Shown: piece after piece, positions 1 through 10,574 of the stretch
Numbering within the stretch: the first letter of the stretch is position 1
How the letters are laid out: each line of letters starts with the position of its first letter
Origin: Geosiphon pyriformis
Lineage: Eukaryota > Glomeromycota > Glomeromycetes > Archaeosporales > Geosiphonaceae
Assembly (NCBI GenBank): GCA_016748015.1
Contig: JAAOMT010000697.1
Location: forward strand, 887,152 to 951,151
DNA length: 64,000 bases
Reading direction: 5' to 3'
Translations under genes and position numbers: made by a program
The notes under the pieces: generated by a model
The model's input: the letters and a program-made list of their open reading frames with translations, nothing else
The model's database searches: none
Told to the model about the DNA's origin: nothing

Positions 1-513
1 GGTAATCATTATTTAAATCTTTTAAAATATTTGCCATATGGTCCTAATAACTCTGCTCTTCTTTGTTTATTTTGGAATGGGGATCATCCAAAAATTGATG
101 TCACATTTGATGTAGACGCATCTGCTGAAAAAATATTGATGGCACTTCCTAATGTATAATGATATAATAGATTGGTTGGTGATTTAATTTTGGTTTTCTT
201 CCAAGTGGGTGGTTGTATCTTTTTGGATGTTACTACTGATGTTTGCAATTTTTTTTTGTCTCTGTTTGCATAGGTAATAGGGAATTGTTGTTGGGTATAC
301 CTTTCAATGGTTTGATTGATTTCCCTGATAATTGGTGCAAAACTGTAGTTTCTTGGTAAGCTGATATGTTAAAACAATTCTGTATAGAAATTTTCTTTTG
401 TGGATTCAATGTTAACTGTTCCTCCTAAGCAGTCTGTGATTTTATTGTTGACATAAAAGTTAAAAACTGATTCTGCTGAGAAATGGTTATTGTTTAATTC
501 TAATTGTTGGCTG
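1..513 (-). pseudogene. Ty3/gypsy gag N-terminal (matrix-like) remnant, alpha subfamily
   Basis: Read on the minus strand this matches the gag N-terminal region of the other elements here; residues LNNNHFSAES and FNFYVNNKITD align with the beta gag at 34672-35628. The first 17 or so codons, the leader and the primer-binding site are missing: coding sequence runs straight into an LTR at 515, so a deletion joint lies at 513-515. The rest of the element lies left of the window. Decayed, not expected to be functional. Confidence 0.8.
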
Positions 514-514
514 T

Positions 515-1457
515 TGTTACAGATGATTATTTGGGGTCTCAAATCAAATAACAAACTTATAACTTAGTGCTAGATTGATATTCTGGTGTTAATAATATTG
601 GTTTCTGAAGGTTAACTGTATCTGAAGATTTGGTTATCTGAAGGTTTTGGTTGAGTTTTTTGTATAATAGACAGAGATTCAATAGTTGTTTTAGTAGTCT
701 CCCAGAATTGCAATTCCATCAAATTTTTTTCTCAGCATGGTGGCCAGTAATCCTTCTGGTAAGCTATCCTTAAATCTATGAGTGTTCTACCCTTGTTTCA
801 TAAGTCTTTTACCAGTCCCTATGATATCTGTAACTTAGCACTTTAATTTTTAATCAATTAGTCAATCAAAAAAAATACAAAAGAAAAATAAAAGAAAATA
901 AAAGAAAAGAAATAAACAAAAGCAATTGCAAGTTAGTATTCCATCAATAGCCATAATTAAGAACTATTGTTCTAGTGTGGTTAAGTATCAATTACTATTA
1001 ACATAAAGTGTTGATAATAGAGAATGGATTGAAATAGTGAATAATTATTTATTAATATTCGTAAATGGAAGGTTGTTTAGATCAGATCTAAACTGGGAGA
1101 TCTTTAAATAAAAGATTCTAATAATTATGACTTGTGAGTCTAATTGACTCTGAGAGTTCTACTGACTTCCAGTCTTTCTGACTAATTTTCTAGCTTCTGA
1201 TACTACTGCTATATATACATAAATGAGATTTCTCAATTTCTCAATTCTTTACATCAGAAATCCTGAAATTTCTGAAATCCTGCAATTTTTGTTGAAAGGA
1301 ATTCTGGAATTTTGCAATTCCTTTATACGAGAATCCTGAAATTCCTGGAATTTTGTAATTCTTCTTGAGAAAAATCCTAGAATTCCACTTTTACTACATT
1401 TATTCTGATTGGCTAATTTATGTACTAATATTTAATTCCTATATTCTATGAGTAATA
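515..1457 (-). repeat. LTR A (alpha subfamily Ty3/gypsy, minus orientation)
   Basis: Runs from TGTTACAGATGATTATTTGG to CTATGAGTAATA, the inverted-terminus pattern TGTTAC...GTAACA with a decayed end. Inside are the features shared by all large LTRs here: a GGAATTCC-like array near 1245-1395, TATATATA near 1210, CCAAT (as ATTGG) near 1408 and the ACTATTAACA hairpin near 993. It is flanked on the left by gag and on the right by a polypurine tract and pol end, so it serves as 5' LTR for one element and 3' LTR for the next. Confidence 0.85.
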
Positions 1458-1980
1458 TTATTCCTTTCTTTAATATTAAGCTCCTGTGAAATCTTCTAAA
1501 TCTCTCTTTTGTATCAATATTGTTGCTGTAATTTTTATTGCTATTTGTAAATTTAATTTTATACATGACTGGAGTTTTTTAACTATAGTGGTCTGTTCAA
1601 AATATTCATGTTCAAATCTTGCATCTGTATTATGTATATGTTTAGACATAATACCTTCATTATTATCACTAAATTTAGTTAATTTCTGCTCTATTGTAAG
1701 TTCTAAAAGCATAATATATTGTTTAGTGTTTGAAGCAGAGTTTGAATTGTTGTTGGTGGAGTTTAAATCATCATTGTTATTTAGTGAAGTTTGAATCATT
1801 GTCATCATTAGTGGAGTTTGAATTGGAATTAAGTTCCAATTCTGATTTTTGCTGATTGGCTCGTCTTCTTCAGAGTTCAAATATATGATGCATGAAAGTG
1901 GATTATAACTTAGGGCTGTCAGATAAGTTTTGATGATTTGTTGATCGATTTTGGTACTGCTGATTCTCAAATTTTTTTTT
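1458..1980 (-). pseudogene. Pol remnant: dUTPase-like segment fused to the pol terminus
   Basis: The 164-aa minus-strand frame at 1476-1970 contains acidic and Asn-rich stretches, then a segment resembling the start of the dUTPase domain elsewhere (HNTDARF for the usual HNTDAGFDL; a degenerate counterpart of the LKIALEIPATT region). It ends in DFTGA and a stop next to a polypurine tract, as full-length pol does (DFNGA in beta). A large internal deletion has joined the dUTPase region to the end of pol and removed RT, RNase H and integrase. Confidence 0.65.
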
Positions 1981-2434
1981 CTTCTCTAAGTCTTTTTCGT
2001 ATTGACACTTTCCTAATGTTGACTTTTGACATGAAAAAAGGCAGTTTTTTTACAAGTAAGTATGAATCTAGGTAGTTTTTTCTGGAATTCTTCTACCAGG
2101 TCTTTAAATAATCAAAGTTTTGAATTTCTAGAGGTTTGACAGGTTTTATCTGAGATAAGTTTTTTTGTCCAATAGTGGTGTTTGAAATTTATTAGATTTC
2201 GAATGTTTAGATTTTTGAATAATTCCTGGAGTTTGAATTTGCTAAAGATTTAATGAATTTTATTGATGGTAAGTTTCTTTGTACAATAACAGGGTTGGAA
2301 TTATCGAGTTTTGAATATTCAGGTTTTGAACTATTGAGTTAAAGTTTTAATGAGTTTTATCAAAAATAAGTTTTTTTATACAATAGTGGAGTTGGAATTA
2401 TCGGGTTTTGAATAAATGGAGTTTTAATTTAATA

Positions 2435-2482
<48 letters not shown>

Positions 2483-2574
2483 TTATCAATGGTAATTTTC
2501 AAATGTTCAGGGTTTTTAATGATTGGGTTTTAAATGATTGAAGTTTCAATTTAACAAGTTTTTTAAAGGTAATA
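1981..2574. repeat. T-rich imperfect tandem repeats of about 100 bp with a long poly-T run
   Basis: No convincing coding sequence. Units resembling GTTTTGAAT...GAGTTTGAATT...GTAAGTTTCTTTGTACAATA recur about every 96-104 bp from roughly 2117 to 2570, four or so copies, the fourth broken by a T run at about 2431-2475. The block replaces most of the internal region of this alpha element. Confidence 0.6.
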
Positions 2575-2762
2575 GTAAAATAAAGATTTCATGAATCCTA
2601 AGTGATTTTCTCTTGATTTCTTTTGATCTGCCACTTTCTTGCATGGTTGTTGTTGGTACTGGTTCTCTGTTAGATTATACCTCACAGAAAGCACCAAATA
2701 TTACAGATGATTATTGCTGGTGCTGGTTCTCTGTAGGATTATACCTCACAGGAAGCACCAAA
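2575..2762 (-). other. Alpha gag start and leader with duplicated primer-binding site
   Basis: Minus strand: LTR edge, PBS, leader, then gag start (GTG at 2632-2634) and a few codons. The leader/PBS/LTR-edge block is present twice, with PBS complements at 2680-2696 and 2744-2760, offset 64 bp. The inner copy is followed by 17 bp of LTR edge before the second copy starts, so it is a local tandem duplication. Confidence 0.8.
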
Positions 2763-3671
2763 TGTTACAGATGATTATTTGGGATCTCAAATCAAATAAC
2801 AAATCTGTAATTTGGTGTTCAATTGATATAATAATTATTGGTAATATCTGAAGGTTGTTTGTCTGAAGGTTTTGGTTGAGTCTTTTGTATAATGAACAGA
2901 GATTCAATAGTTGTTTCAATAGCCTTCTGGAATCACAATTCTATCAAATTTTTTTCTCAGTGTGGTGGTCAGTAATCCTCTTGGTAAGCTATTCTCAAAT
3001 CTATGAGTGTTCTATCCTTGTTTTACAGGTTTTTTACCAGTTCTTATAACATTTATAACTCAGTGCTTTAATCCTTAATCAATTAGTCAACCAAAGAAAT
3101 ACAAAAAAAAATAAAAAAAAATAAAAGAAAAAAAACAAACAAAAGCAATTGCAAATTAGTATCTCATCAATAGCCATAATCAAGAGCTATTGTTCCAATG
3201 TGGTTAAGTATCAATTACTATCAACATGAAGTGTTGATAGTGGAAAGTGAATTGAGATAGTGAATAATTATTTATTAATATTCGTAAATGGAAGGTTGTT
3301 TAGATCAGATCTAAACTGGGAGATCTTTAACTAAAAGATTCTAATAATTATGACTTGTGAGTCTAATTGACTCTGAGAGTCCTACTGACTCCCAGTCTTT
3401 CTGACTAATTTTCTAGTTTCTGATACTACTGCTATATATACATAAATGAGATTTCTCAATTCCTCAATTCTTTACACCAGGAATTCTGTAATTCCTGTTG
3501 AGAAGAATTCTGGAATTCTAAAATCCTGTAATTCTTTTGTATGAAAATTCTGAGATTTCTGAAATCCTGCAATTTCTCTTAAGAGAAATCCTGAAATTCC
3601 ACTTTTACTACATTTATTCTGATTGGTTAATTTATGTACTAATATTTAATTCCTATATTCTATGAATAATA
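2763..3671 (-). repeat. LTR B (alpha subfamily)
   Basis: TGTTACAGATGATTATTTGG to CTATGAATAATA. Same organisation as LTR A: GGAATTCC-like array about 3480-3605, TATA near 3432, a perfect ACTATCAACA/TGTTGATAGT hairpin near 3217-3241. The PBS on its left marks it as a 5' LTR. On its right, gag sequence follows directly without a polypurine tract, so that side is a deletion joint. Confidence 0.85.
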
Positions 3672-3800
3672 CTGTATTGTTGAAACAAAGATTTGGTGAA
3701 TCCTAAATGGTTTGCTCTATGATTTCTGATTCTGCCACTTTTGGATGATTGTTGTTGGTGCTGGTTCTCTGTAAAATTATACCTCACAGGAAGTACCAAA
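3672..3800 (-). pseudogene. Alpha gag start, leader and PBS remnant
   Basis: Only about 60 bp of gag survive (frame beginning GTG at 3736-3738), followed on the minus strand by the leader and a PBS complement CCTCACAGGAAGTACCA at 3782-3798, two bases from LTR C. Everything between here and a 3' LTR has been lost. Confidence 0.8.
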
Positions 3801-4579
3801 TGTTACAGATGATTATTTGGGGTCTCAAATCAAATAACAAATCCGTAACTTGGTACTCAATAGATATACTGATGTTAGTAATTTCTGAAGATGTGTTTTT
3901 CTGAAGGTTTTGGTTGAGTTTTTTGTATAATGAACAGAGATTTAATTGATAGTTTTATCCATAACTTCCCAAAACCACAGTTTTGTCAATTTCTTTCTCA
4001 GTGTGATGACCAGTAATCTTTTTGGTAAGATATTCTCAATTCTGAGTGTCTATCCTTATTTCTGGGTCTTTTATCAGTGCATTATTCTGATGTTAATACC
4101 TCCATGTGTAAATTCTTTTAATCAAGTTTAACAAACAACAAAAAAAATAAAGCAAAAAAAAAAATAAAGAAAATAAAAAACATAAACCAAGGCAATTTGC
4201 ACATTAGTATTCTATCAATAGCCATGATCAAAAACTATTGTTCCAGTGTGATTAAATATCAATTACTATCAACATAAAATGTTGATAGTAGAGAGTGAAT
4301 TGAGATAGTAAATAATTATTTATTAATATTTGTGAATGGAAGGTTGCTTAGATTAAATCTAAATTGAGAGATCTGTTTTTTTTACTTCTAACACTATTAA
4401 TATATATATATAATTGAGATTTCTCAATTTCTCAGTTCTTTACACCAAGAATCCTACAATTCCTTTGAAAAGAATTCTGAAATTTCTTTAAGAGAAATCC
4501 TGGAATTCCACATTTACTATGGCTATTTTTGATTGGCTAATTTATATGCTAATATACTTCTTATATTCTATAAGTAACA
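3801..4579 (-). repeat. LTR C (alpha subfamily)
   Basis: TGTTACAGATGATTATTTGG to CTATAAGTAACA, 779 bp, shorter than the others because the GGAATTCC array is reduced. Perfect hairpin ACTATCAACA(TAAAA)TGTTGATAGT near 4264-4288; TATA near 4401. It is the right-hand end of the alpha cluster. To its right lies LINE-1 ORF1 sequence, so the cluster appears inserted in that ORF. Confidence 0.85.
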
Positions 4580-5090
4580 ATGTTATCATTATTAATATTA
4601 TCCAAAAAATTAATTTTTTTCAATGATGTATTTAAAGCCTTTTTTATTACTAATCTTAAACTTTTTGGCATTTGGTTGAAATTACCTTTATTGAACACAT
4701 TCCTCTCCCTATAATCTATATTGGTTTTTTCTATTAAACACTTTTTTCCATATCTATACTATCAAATTTGGTAATATTTCCAGTTTCAGACTCTCAAGAA
4801 CCACCAACTGCTTTTTTAGACAAAACTATTTTACAAGCAGCACTATTTTTTAGAACACCTTCTTTTTTCTTTTTTCTAGAAACAATATTCTTGCCAACAA
4901 TATTAGCACCAAAGTCTTTAACAGACTTTTTTATCACAGCAATACTATAGCCAATGGTGGCCTTATAATCAAACAAAAAATGTTTGAATTTATTGTACTG
5001 AATTGTAAAAAAAACTTCTTTCAAAAAACTTTTGATTCTTTTTTGGAAATTTGAGATGAAGAAGAGAAAGAAGTTTTTTTTTGTTTTTTG
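4580..5090 (-). pseudogene. LINE-1 fragment: 5' end and ORF1 N-terminus
   Basis: The 76-aa minus-strand frame at 4794-5024 shares its order of motifs with the ORF1 N-terminus of LINE-2 (42088-42483): basic SRKKK run, GVLKN, then Lys-rich sequence. The upstream stretch about 5040-5085 (TTTGGAAATTTGAGATGAAG) also occurs upstream of LINE-2 ORF1 at about 42592-42635, which places the LINE 5' end near 5090. The body is cut by LTR C at 4579. Confidence 0.7.
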
Positions 5091-5504
5091 GTATTGCTTT
5101 TAATAATATTTAAAAAACAATTTTTAATTGTTAAAATTTTTTGAATAATATTATTAATAAAAATTTAAATTATTAATTAACTAAATTTATTTTTATGATT
5201 TTTATTATTAATTAATATATATTATTATTTTAAATTATTAATTATTATTTTATTAAATTATTAAATATTATTATTAAATTTATATAATACACAAGTATAA
5301 TTAATTGTAATAATTAGATTATACAATATTTTAAATTATATAATATTTAAAAATTTATTAAAATATTTAATAATTTAATAAAATATACCAAAATAATTTA
5401 TAACTTATTAAAATATTAACAAAAAAAAATGCTATATTATAAAATAATATTATAATAAATTGTATAAAAAAAAAAAGTTTTTTTTTTGAAAAAATACATT
5501 TTAT
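5091..5504. other. AT-rich spacer between LINE copies
   Basis: Almost pure A/T with short TATTAAT-type runs and no gene. It lies between the 5' end of LINE-1 and the poly(A) end of LINE-2. Equivalent spacers separate the other LINEs at 42641-44349 and 51246-51639. Confidence 0.6.
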
Positions 5505-6222
5505 CTTTTTTTTTTTATTAATACTTTATGAATAAAGTCTAAACACTACCTAATATAATACATCAAATAAATAATCTAAACTAGGCATGAATCATGCTTT
5601 TTTTACACGTGACCAGCCACTCAGACTGATCAGAACAACACTAAACAACTATGTAAACAGAAATATTATTATCAATACTTGAAAAGAAAGAATATAATTT
5701 ACAAAAACCAAAGTGAACACCAAAAGCATCAGCAATACCAAACAACCTAATAATACCAGCAAACAACCCCAATGACATCATAGAAATTGAAATAGGAATC
5801 AAATCATCAAGTAGAATTAGTCTGTTTTTTCCATAAAAGCATAATGTTTAGTATAAACTAACCAAATACAATCCTTGAAAGTGAGACTAAAAGCACACAC
5901 AAAATCTACAATCCTTTAACTTGCAACTTTGGAATCATAAAAGATGAACACAGCCTTTTGGAACCAATTTTTAAAAACAAAACCTTTACAAAGAACCGTA
6001 AATACAGAGACATTAGAAACACAAGATGACAAAAGCTAAAACATACAAGAAAAGAAACAAGAGAGACCAGAAATCAGCTCTCAGAAAGCTGCATGGATAT
6101 TTAACAACTAACAACAGATAGAAAGGTTAATTTTGCAAGAAAAAACATGATTCAAAACCTTTACATTACCACAGAACAAACACAATACACTAGAGTAATG
6201 TCTAAAGTAGAGACACTTCCAA
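5505..6222 (-). pseudogene. LINE-2, 3' piece: end of ORF2 and 3' UTR with poly(A)
   Basis: Minus-strand match to the end of LINE-3 (44350-45085): shared 3' UTR text CTAAACTAGGCATGAATCATG (plus-strand form) and a terminal A run (T run at about 5506-5515). ORF2 ends with ISVYIVV and a TAG at 5641-5643. The homologous sequence continues at 36575 after the nested insertion: the joined length CTTCCGAATAGCAAC matches CTTCCGTACAGCAAC in LINE-3 base for base. Same element as 36575-42640. Confidence 0.85.
6219..6222. other. Target-site duplication, left copy (beta insertion)
   Basis: CCAA before the left LTR of beta; the right copy at 36575-36578 is CCGA. A 4-bp duplication restores equal length with LINE-3 at the target, so the single difference is read as a later mutation. 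Confidence 0.65.
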
Positions 6223-7148
6223 TATTACAGGTGATTCTTTGGGATGTTGAGTGAATAATACCCGTAACTTGGTGTGCATAGTGATTGGTGATGATAATAA
6301 TCTGAAGGTATTTTATCTGAAGGTTTTCCAATCAAGTTCTTTGTATAATAGACAGAAATTCAATAGTAACAGTTTATTAGTAGTTTCCTGAAGCTGTAGT
6401 TTTGTTGATTGCTTGCTCAGCTTGATGGTTAATGATTCTCTTGGTACAATATCCTCTGTAAATGTATACCAGTACTGTTTCCTGATGTCAGTTCCTCCGT
6501 AAGTCCTTCAAGAGTAAGTATTGTTTAAGCAAGTTTATTTCTCTGTAAGTTCTCCAAAAGTAAGTATTTTTTAAGTAAGTTTTATTCTTCCATAAGTCCT
6601 TTAAGAGTAAATCCTTTAATCAAGTTAATAGACAACAAAGAAATAAAGAAAGATAAAAGAGAAAATAAGAAATAAGCCAAGGCAATTTGCAAGTTTAGTA
6701 TCCTGTCAATAGCTATGATTAAGAGCTATTGTTCAAGTATGGTTAAGTATCAGTTACTATCAACATGAAGTGTTGATAGTGAAAAATAAATTTGATATAG
6801 TGAATAATTATTTATTTTGAGAATTGTGGTAACTAAGCTAAGGATTCTTGATATCAATTCTTTTTTTTCTGCTTCTAACACTACTGCTATATATACATAT
6901 TTGAGATTCTTCAATTTCTCAATTCCTTGTGACAGAAATCCTGGAATTCCTGGAATTCTGCGATTCCTGATGAGAGGAATCCTGGAATTCTGGAATCCTG
7001 CAATTCCTTGTTGGAGAATTCTGAAATTTCTGGAATCCTGCAATTTTTCTAAAAGGAATCTTGGAATTCCACATTTACTATGTCTACATCTGATTGGCTA
7101 ATATCTACTAACTAATAATACTATATTTCCTATATTCTATGAGTAATA
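6223..7148 (-). repeat. Beta 3' LTR
   Basis: 926 bp, TATTAC...GAGTAATA (decayed TGTTAC...GTAACA). Contains repeated units of TTCCTCYGTAAGTYCTYCAAGAGTAAG at about 6495-6610 not seen in the other subfamilies, the perfect hairpin ACTATCAACATGAAGTGTTGATAGT near 6755-6779, TATA near 6888-6900, a GGAATTCC-like array about 6912-7075 and an inverted CCAAT box near 7090. Confidence 0.9.
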
Positions 7149-7163
7149 TTATTTTCTTTTTTT
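7149..7163 (-). other. Beta polypurine tract
   Basis: On the element's sense strand an A/G run (AAAAAAAGAAAATAA) directly precedes the 3' LTR and follows the pol stop at 7168-7170. This is the expected primer for plus-strand DNA synthesis. Confidence 0.7.
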
Positions 7164-7167
7164 AATA

Positions 7168-8010
7168 TTAAGCTCCATTGAAATCTAATTCCTTTAATTC
7201 CCCTTCTTGAATTATTTCTTGAACTTCTTTTTCGAGTATTATTTGTGTTATTTTAGTTTGTAGTTCTTCAAATTGGGCATTGATCATTTTTCCCAATTGA
7301 TTACTTGTAACTGTATTCATTGCTGTATTGAGTAAGATTTCTGGTTGGTCTTAAAATTCCATATATAGCCGATAAATGGCTTGAGCTTGTGTGGTTAGAT
7401 TGTTTTTTCCCACAAATTGTTCTAGTTGTCTCAGTATTATTGTGTCGAATAACCATTTTGTTTTGTCAGTGTACAAATTCTAGATATTTATGTGTTGTTC
7501 CAAGTAAAATGACAATAGTTTTTTGGAAATTGTTGTGTCCACCAAGTCCAAGTTTTTCTGGTAAATTCTTGGTGTAGTCTGACTATTTGTTGTTTCTTTA
7601 TGGCCAATTTTACCTTAGTCATGATCTTGTCAACAACATTTTTGAGTTTTCTCTGTACCTTGTGTTGTGGTATCTTTGCCATAATTTTGTAACAAATAAT
7701 TTGTTAATTAATTGTAATTTTCATTTCCTGGTGTTGGATTAATTGAAAAATTTGTTGGGCTAGTGAATGGATATTGTCTGTAATTTCTATTTTTTTAATC
7801 TCTTCTGTCGTGTTAACCATGTTCTTATATATTTTTTTGTCAATCAATTAGATGTGTTGTTGTTGTTGATAATAATTGGTTCCAGATCTCATGGAATCTC
7901 ATCTGGTTGAACTAGTATTCTCTGTATTCCCAGTTGTGGAATATTACTGGTAGATAATGATGCTATATGGTAATATAGTTTTAGTCGATCTCCATGTGCT
8001 GCTTTGGTCA
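7168..8010 (-). pseudogene. Beta pol C-terminal tail (uncharacterised, after integrase)
   Basis: Minus-strand sequence between the integrase C-terminal domain and the pol stop, about 240 residues in the less damaged delta copy (30421-31139). The longest open piece here is 7488-7682 (basic, with the conserved Trp-rich TWTWWTQQFPKNYC). It ends in ELDFNGA and a TAA. Helical, Gln- and Lys-rich, no membrane segment. I do not recognise the domain. Frameshifts and stops break it. Confidence 0.65.
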
Positions 8011-9300
8011 AGATTTTGTTATTCAATCTTAATTTGTAAGTTCCATTTTCTAGAATTTTTTCTATGTGAAATGGTTCATTTTATTTGGGGTCAAATTTTC
8101 CACTCCATTGTTTTTCTACTCTGATACGATGTAGTAGTACTTTGTTTCCAATCTTGAATTCAATTGGTTTATCTGGTAGTTGGTTATCATGTCTTTCTTT
8201 TTGTTTTTCTTGTGACCTTTGTATGTTATCAGCTGTTCTTTGTCATTTGTTTTCTAGTGTTTCTATTAAGTCATATGTTTTTCTCAACAATGTGTTTTTG
8301 AAATTTTCTTCTGTTATTGGTTTGATTAGGTATGTGCTGACTTCTATTTCCACTGATAGTGTTGTTGTTCTACTATATACTAATTCAAATGGTGTTGCTT
8401 ATATAGTATCTTGCTTTATTGTCTGATAAGCAAATAGTATTGATGTATCAACAAATCCCAATTGTTCTGGTTTTCTTGGCTGAGCTTAGCTATTGTTTCA
8501 CACAATATTCTGTTGAATCTTTCGACTAATTTGTTGGTTTGTGGATGGTATGGTGATGATAGTAGTCTCTTAATTCCGAATCTTTGGCTCAATTCTGTTA
8601 ATGTTCTGTTCACAAAATGAGTTCCTTGGTCTGATAATAATTCTTTTGGACATCCATGTTAACAAATTAAATCTTAATGAACAAATTTGACAATGGATTC
8701 TACATCCGCTTTTTGAATTGCTTTTGTCTCTGGCCATTTAGTGAGATAGTCTATGGCTACTGTTATGTACTTGTTTCCTCCACTGGTGATTGTTAATGGT
8801 CTGACTAAATCAATTCCAATACAGTCAAATGGTTGTCCCATTTTGATTGGTCTTAATAGTTCATTGGGTTTCATATCTCCTCTTCACTAACAAGCATCAC
8901 AATTTTAAGCATATTGGATAATGTTTGGATACATTGATGGTCAATAGTATCTTTTTCTAGTTCTTTCCATGGTTGCTTCTTTGTGAAAGTGTCCTGCTGT
9001 TGGATTTAAGTATATATTGAATAATATTGTCTCTTTTTTTGGCTCTGTAATTACTCTGGTTGGTTGCTCTAGATCTCTTTTATTTTTTTGATAAAGTATA
9101 TTTTGGTAAGTGATAAAATATTTTGATTGTTGTTTGATATTCTTTCATTCCATTTGAGATAAATTCTCCTTGAACTGTTGAGTGTTTATATAATGTTGCA
9201 GTTGTTGATATTTTTGTATGTTCATCTTTTGTTATATTTTTTGTTGGTATTGTTCTGGTTTTGTTATATTTTTGGGTTGAAATGTTCTTAAATTTGTCTT
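8011..9300 (-). pseudogene. Beta integrase
   Basis: Ty3/gypsy integrase, read right to left: zinc-binding region ending CDAC near 8890, then the core with GIDLVRP (first Asp), SDQGTHF near 8620-8630 (second Asp) and QTNKLVERFN (Glu) near 8520-8545, then a GPY-like C-terminal module near 8070. The catalytic triad is intact, but two consecutive stops follow CDAC (8884-8889) and other breaks leave only pieces such as 8416-8613 and 8674-8874 open. Confidence 0.85.
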
Positions 9301-9605
9301 ATTCATGACAAACCGTCTGCATTTCCATTGTCTTTTTCTTTTTTATAATGTATAGTATAATTATATGGTGTGAGTGCCATTTTCTATCTTGACTATCTTC
9401 CATCTCCAAATTCTTGTTTTTGAAATAATGTTAATCTTTTGTGATTTGTGTATACTTCAAACTTCTGGCTTAAGTATTTTTTCCATTTCATAACTGCCCA
9501 GTATATTGCTAAGTGTTCTTGTTCCAGTGTTTCATAGTTCTTTTCAGCTGGTGTTAAATCTTTACTGGCATATGCTACTGAATGTTCTCTGCTGTTTGGT
9601 TCTCT
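9301..9605 (-). pseudogene. Beta RNase H remainder and connection to integrase
   Basis: Continues the RNase H fold started at the end of the RT frame: EHSVAYASKDLTPAEKNYETLEQEH, then QKFEVYTNHK where the third acidic residue should sit (Asp to Asn). A stop at 9606 and further breaks separate it from the RT frame. Confidence 0.7.
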
Positions 9606-10478
9606 CTAAGATAGTACTGCTCCCAATGCTTGGCTGAATGGATCGGTAGTGATGATGAATGGTTTGCTGTGATTTGGATAGATTAGTACTGGAGCTTGAA
9701 TGAGCTTTCTTTTCAGAGTATCAAAAGCTTTTTGTTGACTTTCTGTCCATTCATATTTTGTATTCTTGGTTTGCAGTTGGTTGAGTGGCCACACTATTTT
9801 GGAAAAGTTTTTGATAAAACATTGATAATAGCTGACAAATCCCAAGAATGATTTCAGTTCTGTCATATTGGTCAGCACTAAAAAGTTCTTTACTATCTCT
9901 ATTTTCTCTGGATCTGTTTTGATGCCGTCTTTGCTGACTATGTGTTCCAAAAATTTTAGTTTTGTCTTGCCGAAGAAGCACTTTGTTGTATTTAACTTTA
10001 GTCCTGCTCTTCTTAATCTTTTGAACACTTGTTGAAGATGATGAAGATAATTATCAAATGTTTTTGAGAATACATTGGTGTCATCCAAGTATACTACTAC
10101 TGATTTCCACAATAAGCCAGTATAAATAATTTCCATTAGCCATTGGAAAGTTGCTGGGGCATTGGTTAAGCCAAATAGCATTACTTCAAATTCGAAATTC
10201 CCTTCTCTTGTGGTGAATGTCATTTTCTCTTTGTCGGCTGGATCCATAGCTACTTGCCAATAACCACTGTCCAGGTCTAATGTTGAAAACCATTTGTTTC
10301 CACCAAAAGCGTTGAATAATTCTTGAATCCATGGAGTGGAGTAGCTATCTTTACGAGTTACTCTATTGAGTTTTCTATAATTTACACAAAAGCGGATTTT
10401 TTTATTCTTTTTCCGGACAAGTACCATTGGTGATAACCATGGGCTCATTGATGGTTGAATTAGTCCATTGTTAAGCAT
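9606..10478 (-). CDS. Beta reverse transcriptase and start of RNase H (partial, internal to pol)
   Basis: 290-aa open segment with the Ty3/gypsy RT blocks in order: LVRKKNKKIRFCVNYRKLN (residues about 20-40), DLDSGYWQVAM, FGLTNAPATFQWLM, then the catalytic YLDD at about residue 130 (plus-strand 10080-10091, GTCATCCAAGTA), followed by the connection domain and the first RNase H strand (ITTDPF, where TDAS is usual). The best preserved RT in the window. Its start is only where the frame opens; it belongs to a larger polyprotein. Confidence 0.85.
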   Translation of the reverse strand: MLNNGLIQPSMSPWLSPMVLVRKKNKKIRFCVNYRKLNRVTRKDSYSTPWIQELFNAFGGNKWFSTLDLDSGYWQVAMDPADKEKMTFTTREGNFEFEVMLFGLTNAPATFQWLMEIIYTGLLWKSVVVYLDDTNVFSKTFDNYLHHLQQVFKRLRRAGLKLNTTKCFFGKTKLKFLEHIVSKDGIKTDPEKIEIVKNFLVLTNMTELKSFLGFVSYYQCFIKNFSKIVWPLNQLQTKNTKYEWTESQQKAFDTLKRKLIQAPVLIYPNHSKPFIITTDPFSQALGAVLS

Positions 10479-10574
10479 TCAGTTTATCTCTTGACGGATA
10501 ATCTCGTGGCTAACTGGTAGTACTTTGTATGCTTTTTGTTTAATTGGCATTGCATCTCCAGTCTTGATCTGATG

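Noticed and set aside
2431-2475. Long T run read as a LINE poly(A) tail on the minus strand
   Set aside because: It lies within the 100-bp repeat block with no LINE coding sequence adjoining it.
5091-5504. AT-rich block as mitochondrial insert or centromeric satellite
   Set aside because: No mitochondrial genes and no clear repeat unit could be read; it is kept only as an AT-rich spacer.
6495-6610. CRISPR-like regular repeats in the beta LTR
   Set aside because: Short imperfect direct repeats without unique spacers; also present in the partner LTR at 35955-36075.
6817-7101. 94-codon plus-strand frames inside LTRs (also 13002-13286 and 33202-33486), same length in three LTRs
   Set aside because: They open with TTG, run antisense through the GGAATTCC array, and their shared length follows from LTR homology. 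In the beta 5' LTR (36291-36527) the array is shorter and so is the frame. No domain.
8085-8426. Plus-strand frames over integrase regions (also 13953-14225, 14140-14343 and 14328-14612)
   Set aside because: Antisense shadows of the minus-strand integrase, which has clear motifs.
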